Program-made: the position numbers and the translations under genes
Assembly (NCBI GenBank): GCA_016217865.1
Contig: JACRFO010000086.1
Span: 1 to 6,044 of the forward strand
Origin: Candidatus Kerfeldbacteria bacterium
GTDB taxonomy: Bacteria; Patescibacteriota; Patescibacteriia; SBBC01; CAIJZX01
DNA: 6,044 nt
Reading direction: 5' to 3'
The notes under the pieces: model-generated
What the model saw: only the letters and a program-made list of their open reading frames with translations
Told to the model about the DNA's origin: nothing
Databases searched by the model: none
Shown here: positions 1 through 6,044 of the stretch, in pieces
Numbering within the stretch: position 1 is the first letter of the stretch
Layout of the letters: each line of letters begins with the position of its first letter

Positions 1-3000
1 CGCGAACCCTGACACTGTCCGGCTCCGGAACGCCATTTGTCGTGACGGCTCACGGTATCTTTACCGCCAGCACGTCAACGGTGAACTTCACTGGCGGATC
101 AGCGACGAATATTCCTGGCCTAACCTACAACAATATCGGTATCGGCGGCGGTTCAACTGTGACGTATACCAGTCTGGCCACCATGAACATCGGTGGCGCG
201 GCGACGCTCGCGGCGAACGCGACCATGTCGATGGGATTTGGTCATACGTTCAACATGAATACGACGACATGCAGTCTGACGCTCGACAACTCGTCGACGA
301 TCTCGGGTACGGCTAACTTGTATTGGAACTGTACGTCGAATACCTTCCCGACGAATGGCACGATCAACCTGTCGGCGCCAGGCACTATCCAGTTCGTCAT
401 GAACGCCGACTTCTCACTACCGGCCCGTGACTTTGCTGGAACGGCGACGGTGTTATTCCTCGCGACTGGCGTTGATCACACGGTCACCCTCGGAGCGGGA
501 ACGTTGAGCATGGGCGGGAATTTCCAACTGTACAACAGTTCCTTCGGAGACATTATCCTCAACGCATCCGCTAACACCGTCATCACGGCGGCGTCGGATT
601 TCTCGTTCGTGAAGTCATCAACAGGCGACAACTTCATAACGTCAGGAACGGGAACATGGACGTTCGGTGGAAGCGTGAATTTCACGAACGGCACGTTTAC
701 GGCCACGGCTGGACACACGCTGACGATGACAGGTGCTAGCAAAACACTGACGCCGGCTGGAAATGCCCTGTCCAATTTTATCCTGAACGGCGGATCAACC
801 ACCATGTCCGGCGCGACAACGGTGAATAATGACCTGACGCTCACAGCCGGTACGCTCACGGCGCCGAGCGCGACGACCCTCTCGGTCGGCGGGCAATTTA
901 CGAACAACGCCGCCTTTACGCACAACTCTGGGACGGTCGTGATGACCGGCACGACAAAAAATATTACCGGGTCATCAGCGACGACGTTCAACAGTTTGAC
1001 TATCTCCGGTACCACCAGCGTGGCCACGAGTAGCCCGACGGTCAATACGTTGTTGACAGTTGACGTTTCGAAGTCGCTGACGATCGGCTCAGGATTGACC
1101 GTGACATTGGCGAATACTGGTGTCGGTGCACTCTCATTGAGTGGGACGATCAACGGCCCCGGTAAGCTCATCTACCGATCTTCCGATGTCTTCCCAACGG
1201 GCGGGACGCTCGCGGCAGGCTTGGTGCTACGGTATGACATGTCAGTGAATAACATGACCACTGCGGTGCGCACCGACTACGCGACGATTGAAGCGTACAA
1301 CGCCTCTGGCGCAGGCCGGACCCTGACGCTCGGTAACGGAACGCACACGCTGTCGGGGAATCTCGACCTCCAGTCGAACGCGGCCAGCAGCACCCTCGTC
1401 CTGGAAGGCGGTACGAACAATCCAGCGGTGAATGTCACGGGCAACGTCGCTTCTTCTGTCGCCACGGCGGCTGTGACGTTATCCATGGGTTCGAATACCT
1501 GGACCGTTGGCGGGAATTTCGACCTGACAAACATCACCACTTTCAATAATAACTCCGGCACGCTGGTGATGAATGGAACGGGAACATTGACGTCGAATAG
1601 TAAGACGTTGTTCAGCGTAACGTTGTCGGGCACGATCACGCTCGCTAATGCCACACACACGATCAACGGCAACCTATCGTTCGCTGGCGGAACGATAACG
1701 GCCGGCACCTCGACCATTACTATGAATGGCACCGCTGGAAAAACGATCACTGGCGGGGGTGCGACAATTTATGCGCTGAATATCGATCCTTCGTCGGCCG
1801 CTACAGTCACCCTTCAGACGTCAGACCTGATAGTGGCGAATCAACTAACCGTTGCGACGGGTGACACACTCGCTCTGAGTTCGGCGACCCTGACAAACAC
1901 ATTTAGTACAAACGCATCTATTGTTGGGACGTTGTCGAGCGCAGGTACGGGTAAGCTGATATTCCCGAACGGCGCGGGCGGTCCGGGCACGACTGGGACG
2001 TTGACCGCCCGCGTGCGGTACGATGCCACGAATGGCGGCATCGCCACGACGACCATTGACGCCCGGAACTACCGTGGTGGAATTGAACTGTACTCGACTA
2101 GCGCATCGAACCAGACCATCACTTTCCCAACCGGCAGTTTCACCTGTACAGGGACGGCAGGCGGATTCTTCATGTATGCCGAAGGGGCGGGGGATCTCAT
2201 CGCTGATATGACGACCAGCAGTCCGAACCCATCAATGAGCACTTGTGGAGCGATCGACTTTCTCGGGAGCGGCGGGGGCACGGAAATCTTGAACCAAGGA
2301 ACCGGCAACTTGATCGCTGGCTTCGGTAGCGTCGATTTCACCGGAGGCACGTACACGTCGAACGGCACCTTGGCGCTGAATAGCGCGTCGGGCTCACAGA
2401 CGTTGACGACCGCCGGGAATACGTTGAAAAACTTGACCTCGAACTCCCTCGACCTGACGCTGGCAAGCGAGACAATTACCATTTCGGGTAACCTCGATTT
2501 CTCTGGCATCGGTAATAGTTTCACGCCCGGTACTTCGACCATCGTCATGACCGGGACGTCTAACACCATGAACTCTGGTGGTTGGCCGTTCTACAATGTG
2601 ACCATCGACCCCGCCTCAGCCGGGACAATCACCGAACTTACGGGCTTTTCTGTCACGCATGATCTCGTTGTGTCCGCAAATGATACCTTCTCCTTTGGAT
2701 CCGGAGTCGTCGTGACGGTGAGTAGCACGACCGGGTCGTTAACCCTGAATGGCACGATTTCCGGAGCCGGTGACCTCTGGTATGAATCAGCTGTCGCTTT
2801 TCCGACGAGTGGTACGGTATCGACGAACGTCTGGTTCGTCAGTGACAGCGGGACCGACCTGATCGCTTCAGCTAGGCCGTATGGTGCCGATGTCATTGTT
2901 GACCACGGGTCGGGGTCAAATTGGAAAACGGTCTTCGGAACGGCTGGTGGGCAGACTCTGGACATTAGCGGTAATCTTATCCTCGGCGTCGACGGGACTG

Positions 3001-6000
3001 GCAACAACACCATCGATGCGGCTGCTTGGGACCCGAATATCAATGTGACCGGCAATGTCATTAAGCGGGCCGACACTGGTTCAGGCGTCCGGACGATTCT
3101 GGCGGGTACCGGAACGTGGACTGTGTCCGGTGATGTCGATCTGACAGGCATTGTTTACACTACCGAGACCAACAACCTTTTGAAAATGGGCGGGACATCA
3201 AAGACGCTAACGTCAAATGGCAACGCGCTACATCATTTTGAAATCACGGGTGGTTCGACGACGATGTCGGGGACGACGACGTTGAATGGCAATATAACTT
3301 TGACTAGTGGCACGCTGACCGCTCCGGCGACCTTGAACGTGAACGGCAACTGGTCGAATGCCGGTGGCGTGTTCGTCGAAGGAACAAATACGGTCAATTT
3401 GGTGGGAACATCATCAGTGACGATGAATTCCGGTTGTGTCACCATCGCTACCTGCGCCGATAACGAATTCTATAATCTCATTATCAACAAAACCGACGCG
3501 GCGGACGCGAACGACAACGTCACACTGTCATCAAACGGCTTGAAGGTGACGAATACGCTGACGATAACTGACGGCGAGCTTATCCAAGGCACCCTAGATG
3601 TTTGGGCGACCGGCGGAACAACTGCAGTCTCAATTGCGAGTGCCGGAAAGTGGACGAATATTTCGTCCGGTGACCTTAAACTTGGTGGTCCGTTTACGAG
3701 TGCCGGTATCGTGGTCTTTGCATCGGGGAATAGTGCGCAGTGTACCGATGTGGCTGACGATATTGTGATCACGTCAACCGTGGGCGGGACGCAGCGACTC
3801 TGGTCTGGTGGTGGCACGTTTACGATCCGGAACGTCAATGCGACAGACATGACGGATAGTTCGATCACCGCGTATACATCGACGCTGTCGAACACGAGTT
3901 GGTCAGTTGGGTCCTGTGGCATTACATTCTCCGGGACGGTCTTTACTTCGGCGAATGAAGGGACGGCCTTTGACTGTACAACGAGCAGCGGCGCCCAGCT
4001 CGACTTGGTAGTGGCAGTGAACGGTGATGTGACGCCGGACACCGGCGCGTGCACATCCAATCTCGGGACTTTTTCTTTCACTGCGACTGACCCAGGGGGC
4101 GCCGATGTACCAATCGCGTTATACGTGGCCGGGACGGAAAGCGAAAAAGGCACACTCGTTACCTTGTCGGCGAACGGCGCGACGGATATTACTGGCGTCT
4201 CGTTATTCCTTGACCGCTTGACCGTTTCACAGCAAAGCGGTACGGCGATCACGAACAGCCACTTAAATACGGCGGACAATGGGAATGCCGGGATCCGGTA
4301 TGCGATTTCAGCTGGCGCCTTAACGGTTGAGTCGGGGATGGAGTTACACATCCTTTCTGGGAAAACATTTACACCTGGTGGAACGGTGACAACCACAGCA
4401 ACAGGAACTGCGGCAGGACCGGCAGGCGACCTTCATATTGCCGGAACGATGACGATGGGTACCAATGCATTGACCGTCGGCGGCGACTACAACAACGTCG
4501 GAACATTCAATAAAACGAATCCACAAGCAACGACCCTGGCCGCAACGAGTACTGGGTTTACGATTACGCCGGGGACCGGGGATTTGAATAATCTCACAGT
4601 CAGTGGCGATGCTGGCGGAAACGGGACATATACGTTGAGCGGCGCCAACTTAACCGTTGATGGGACGCTAACGGTCAACACGGGTGATACCCTGACGATT
4701 GATACTAGCCGGACGCTAACGAACACCGGTGCCACAGATGTCAACAACGACGGCACGATCAATGGTGTCGGGACGCTGCAGTTTACCAGTGCCTCCGGCG
4801 GCCCCGATTCGGATGTGAATTCAACCGGAACATACACTGCTGTTACTCGGTACAATGCGACCGGAGGGGACATTCCTTCGACAACCTTCGATGGCCGGAC
4901 GTATTCCGGCCGGGTCGAACTGTATCAAGACAACACGACGGCCTCGAACCGGACTGTCACCCCAGCCACAGATGGCACGTATAGCTTGAGTGGATCTTCG
5001 TCGCACCTGTACCTGATCAATGATGACGCTGCCCAAACACTGACTCTCGCTGGGGCGACTGCTAGTGCTGTCTTCAGTATTGGCGGTGACCTCGATTTCA
5101 CCGGGACCGGCGGCAGCTCCGAAATCATCCAATCGGGCAATGACACGTGGACCGTTTCCGGCAACGTGACGACCACCGATGGCACCTATACCGCTACCTC
5201 CGGAAACACGCTGATCATGAACGGCAACGGAACAACCCTGGCCTCTAGTACTTTGTTCTATAACCTGACCATTAGCGGTAACGCAGTCGCGACAGCTACC
5301 TCAAACCCAACGGTAGCCAATACGTTAACAGTTTCAGGGAGCCAGCAACTCACGATCGGATCAGGGCGAACGGTGACGATCTCTAGTTCGGGCACGGTCA
5401 GCTTGTCTGGCACCATCGCCGGTCCTGGGTCCCTCTACTACTTTAACAATGCGGCTTTCCCGTCTGGCGGTACGATTTCAGCACCGCTGATCTATGCCCC
5501 GGTCAGTGGCACAGTGACCATCACGAGCCGAACCTACGGCGGCGATGTTACCTGCCAGGACACTGGGATTATCGGCACAACCTGCCGGCTCACCGGTACA
5601 CCAGTATTTAATGGTAGCCTGTCGGTGGTTGATGGCGGGACAGGGGTGACGCTGGATGGTGCAACGAACAACCCGACGACAGTAACGGTTGCTGGGTCTG
5701 TTTCAGGATTGTACAACCTCGGTGGCCTGGCGTTGAGCATGGGAACGGGAACATGGACTGTCTCCGGTAATTTTGACCTGACCGACTTTACGAGCTTTAG
5801 TCATAACTCGGGTACGCTCATCATGAATGGCACCGGAACGTTAACGACGAATGCTAAAACGCTCAACAATTTCACGACCAGCGGCAGCGTGACCGTCACC
5901 CTCGCTAGTGGCGCGACCCACACCTTCGCTGGAAATGTGAACTTTGGTAGTACGGGACTGACGGCTGGTACTTCGACCGTAGTAATGTCAGGGAGCACGA

Positions 6001-6044
6001 AAACACTCGATGGCGGCAGCAAGAGTCTCTACAACCTCACCATC
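1..6044 (+). CDS. Interior fragment of a giant repetitive beta-solenoid surface or secreted protein (partial at both ends)
   Basis: The frame starting at base 3 is open to the last base: 2,014 codons with no stop and no identifiable start, so both termini lie outside the window. The protein is very rich in Thr, Gly, Ser and Asn, poor in Lys/Arg (about 50 in total by eye), and has only 12 Cys. I see no signal peptide, membrane segment, catalytic motif or sorting signal in this part. Strand-turn rungs of about 20 residues with 'SGN', 'NGT' and 'GTxT' turns repeat throughout, as in beta-helix adhesins of the haemagglutinin or autotransporter kind. Above them lies a module of about 224-293 residues, present seven times. 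One module (residues 1156-1527) carries an Ig-like insert. The repeats, composition and paired cysteines point to an extracytoplasmic fibre or adhesin; this is inference from architecture. The substrate and the anchoring or secretion route are unknown. An alternative is a passive surface-coat or stalk protein. No frameshift or decay is visible. Reading frame is near certain; function is only a class-level guess. Confidence 0.96.
3..122 (+). repeat. C-terminal end of an upstream solenoid module (residues 1-40)
   Basis: Residues 1-40 match the last rungs of a module. 'GIFTASTSTVNFTGG' (18-32) corresponds to 'TITAGTSTITMNGT' at 564-577 in M1 and 'GLTAGTSTVVMSGS' at 1985-1998 in M6, both of which directly precede a module boundary. 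At least one more module therefore lies upstream of the window. Confidence 0.7.
123..986 (+). repeat. Solenoid module M0 (residues 41-328)
   Basis: The entry strand is a weak 'TYNNIGI' at 41-47. Landmarks follow in order: 'SGTANLYW' (101-108, the G-x-x-x-L-x-aromatic turn), 'FPTNGT' (115-120), 'RDFAG' (142-146, the R-x-aromatic-x-G strand), 'LSMGGNFQL' (168-176), 'TWTFGGSVNFT' (218-228) and 'TLTMTG' (239-244). C90 and C110 are 20 residues apart, about one rung, and could form an inter-rung disulfide. The last third (239-300) closely resembles that of M3: both contain 'GGSTTMSG' and an 'LTxGTLTAP' rung. Boundaries are assigned by eye and the N-terminal one is the least certain. Confidence 0.72.
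987..1766 (+). repeat. Solenoid module M1 (residues 329-588), canonical
   Basis: Begins at 'FNSLTI' (329-334), then 'SLTIGSG' (358-364), 'NGPGKLIY' (384-391), 'FPTGGT' (397-402), 'DYATIEAY' (424-431), 'LSGNLDL' (450-456), 'GTNNPAVNVTGN' (470-481), 'TWTVGGNFDLT' (499-509) and 'SGTLVMNGTGTLT' (518-530). It has no cysteine. It is the best match to M6: residues 517-536 are identical to 1935-1954 at 17 of 20 positions, but 9 of those 17 use a different codon. Confidence 0.85.
1767..2588 (+). repeat. Solenoid module M2 (residues 589-862), variant type shared with M5
   Basis: Begins at 'IYALNIDPSSAATVTL' (589-604); M3 opens with the similar 'FYNVTIDPASAGTIT'. The G-x-G-x-L turn is 'AGTGKLIF' (647-654). 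The following FPT turn is replaced by a Gly/Pro-rich loop (655-666). The R-x-Y-x-G strand is 'RNYRGGIELY' (688-697). 'EILNQGTGNLIAG' (761-773) and 'SVDFTGGTYTSNGT' (776-789) complete the late rungs. M5 has the same order, including a Gly-rich loop in place of FPT. C715 and C748 are the only cysteines and are 33 residues apart. Confidence 0.8.
2589..3467 (+). repeat. Solenoid module M3 (residues 863-1155)
   Basis: Begins at 'FYNVTIDPASAGTIT' (863-877), then 'SGAGDLWY' (920-927), 'FPTSGT' (933-938), 'RPYGADVIV' (958-966), 'LDISGNLIL' (986-994), 'DPNINVTGNV' (1010-1019), 'TWTVSGDVDLT' (1038-1048) and 'LTSNGNALHHFEITGG' (1069-1084). Its last third pairs with that of M0. Just before the next boundary is a short insertion carrying C1145 and C1151, absent from the other modules, which may form a small disulfide loop. 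Confidence 0.82.
3468..4583 (+). repeat. Atypical long module M4 (residues 1156-1527) carrying an inserted domain
   Basis: Begins at 'FYNLIINKTDAADAND' (1156-1171) and runs 372 residues, about 100 more than its neighbours. It lacks the FPT turn, the R-x-Y-x-G strand and the TWTVSGN rung. Residues 1197-1305 form a separate beta-rich stretch ('WATGG', 'GKWTNISSGDLKLGG', 'TFTIRNVNATDMTDSS', ending 'TSWSVGSC'), followed by the Ig-like insert. Solenoid rungs resume at about 1466: 'GDLHIAGTMTMG' (1475-1486), 'LTVGGDYNNVGTFN' (1490-1503). It holds four of the twelve cysteines: C1247, C1305, C1325 and C1350. Confidence 0.75.
3918..4397 (+). other. Putative Ig-like (carboxypeptidase-regulatory-like) domain plus linker inserted in the solenoid (residues 1306-1465)
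   Basis: From 'GITFSGTVFTSANEG' (1306-1320) the sequence stops following the rung pattern and becomes more polar and acidic. It has the strand order of a small beta-sandwich: 'SGTVFT', 'LDLVVAVNG' (1333-1341), 'GTFSFTATD' (1355-1363), 'PIALYVAGTE' (1370-1379), 'LFLDRLTVSQQSG' (1401-1413). A linker motif follows: 'HLNTADNGNAGIRYAI' (1420-1435) and 'LHILSGKTFTPGGT' (1448-1461). C1325 and C1350 lie inside it. The order 'SGTV - VxVNG - G.F.F - YVxG/D - LD.L.V - LxTAD - LxILSGxTFxPGG' matches, from memory, a module found in giant proteins of uncultivated bacteria. The fold assignment is inference. Confidence 0.55.
4584..5255 (+). repeat. Solenoid module M5 (residues 1528-1751), shortest, M2-like
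   Basis: Begins at 'LNNLTVSGDAGG' (1528-1539), then 'GDTLTIDTSRTLTNTG' (1561-1576), 'NGVGTLQF' (1587-1594), a Gly/Ser/Asp loop in place of FPT (1595-1608), 'RYNATGGDI' (1616-1624), 'RTYSGRVELY' (1632-1641), 'IGGDLDFTGTG' (1693-1703), 'SEIIQSG' (1706-1712) and 'TWTVSGNVTTTDGTYT' (1715-1730). The RY(D/N)ATxG segment and the E-I-(L/I) segment are shared only with M2. It has no cysteine. At 224 residues it is about 30-70 shorter than the other standard modules. Confidence 0.82.
5256..6026 (+). repeat. Solenoid module M6 (residues 1752-2008), canonical, M1-like
   Basis: Begins at 'FYNLTISGN' (1752-1760), then 'QLTIGSGRTVTI' (1782-1793), 'AGPGSLYY' (1806-1813), 'FPSGGT' (1819-1824), 'RTYGGDVTC' (1843-1851), 'DGATNNPTTVTV' (1885-1896), 'TWTVSGNFDLT' (1917-1927) and 'SGTLIMNGTGTLT' (1936-1948). 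Order and sequence follow M1 closely. C1851 and C1861 flank the loop after the R-x-Y-x-G strand, where the other modules have no cysteine. The 17-base string at 5742-5758 also occurs at 645-661 (in M0), but otherwise DNA identity between copies is low. Confidence 0.85.
6027..6044 (+). repeat. First strand of the next module (residues 2009-2014, 'LYNLTI')
   Basis: The last six codons spell 'LYNLTI', the same boundary strand that opens the earlier modules, directly after an M1-type module end ('KTLDGGSKS'). The array continues beyond the window. Confidence 0.75.

Noticed and set aside
985..1007. RTX-like calcium-binding repeat suggested by 'LGVDGTGNNTI' (residues 994-1004)
   Set aside because: A single Gly/Asp-rich turn without the tandem nonapeptide spacing; similar turns are common in this composition.
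2023..2211. Plus-strand open frame of 62 codons in another frame
   Set aside because: It lies wholly inside the repeat gene in a different frame, is Arg/Pro-rich and shows no family resemblance.
2338..2360. Purine-rich stretches resembling ribosome binding sites inside the frame (e.g. near 2340 and 4861)
   Set aside because: They fall in the middle of solenoid rungs with no suitable start codon, and the module pattern runs through them unbroken.
3470..4396. Longest minus-strand open frame (308 codons), with similar ones at 476-1171, 1277-1750, 1841-2056, 2069-2569, 2591-3151, 3233-3445, 4487-4873, 4925-5185, 5534-5740 and 5801-6022
   Set aside because: All sit in one antisense register of the true gene, give Val/Pro-rich sequence without recognisable domains, and end where the sense protein happens to have Tyr, His or Gln. 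The sense strand shows clear protein-level repeats with synonymous divergence.
4344..5132. Minus-strand open frames at 4344-4526 and 4821-5132 in a second antisense register
   Set aside because: Short, overlapping other antisense frames, with no recognisable motif; shadows of the repeat gene.
1..6044. CRISPR array or DNA-level tandem repeat
   Set aside because: The repeats are at protein level and diverged at DNA level; the longest exact match noticed is 17 bases (645-661 and 5742-5758), with no regular repeat-spacer pattern.
1..6044. Pseudogene or fragmented gene
   Set aside because: No stop or frameshift in 2,014 codons, and module landmarks stay in frame throughout.

Overview
The whole 6,044-base window is the interior of one very large gene on the + strand. 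The frame whose first complete codon starts at base 3 runs to base 6044 with no stop: 2,014 sense codons, open at both ends. No start codon, ribosome binding site, promoter, terminator, RNA gene or second gene is visible. The only long open frames on the other strand are by-products of the gene's codon and amino-acid composition.

The encoded segment is low-complexity and strand-rich. It is dominated by Thr (about one residue in five), Gly (about 290 by eye), Ser, Asn, Ala, Val and Leu, with very little Lys or Arg. It is made of beta-strand rungs of roughly 18-22 residues, of the kind seen in beta-solenoid (parallel beta-helix) surface proteins. Above that is a second period of about 224-293 residues. 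I place module boundaries at a recurring Tyr-Asn-Leu-Thr-Ile-like strand, at residues 329, 589, 863, 1156, 1528, 1752 and 2009, with a weaker one near 41. This gives the tail of one module, seven complete modules (called M0 to M6 here) and the first strand of the next. Most modules carry the same landmarks in the same order: an entry strand, a 'TLTI'-type rung, a G-x-G-x-L-x-aromatic turn, an 'FPTxGT' turn, an 'RxYxG' strand, an 'SGNLDL' rung, a 'TWTVSGN' rung, and a 'TLxMNGTG' rung leading to the next entry strand.

Layout: bases 3-122 are the end of an upstream module. M0 is 123-986, M1 987-1766, M2 1767-2588, M3 2589-3467, M4 3468-4583, M5 4584-5255, M6 5256-6026, and the next module starts at 6027. 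M4 is the exception. It lacks most landmarks, is about 100 residues longer, and contains a non-solenoid segment (about 3918-4397) that looks like an Ig-like or carboxypeptidase-regulatory-like beta-sandwich followed by a short linker motif. M1 and M6 are close relatives, M2 and M5 share another variant, and the last thirds of M0 and M3 match each other. The array is therefore a mosaic and not a simple tandem series.

The organism is a bacterium using a code in which UGA is not glycine, with moderate GC (a little over half by eye). From memory, this repeat style together with the inserted 'SGTV...' domain resembles giant secreted proteins of Candidatus Patescibacteria (CPR), and similar giants occur in Omnitrophota and Planctomycetota. 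That placement is recollection, not a search result. The most likely role is an extracellular or cell-surface fibre or adhesin. No substrate, partner or enzyme activity can be read from this fragment.
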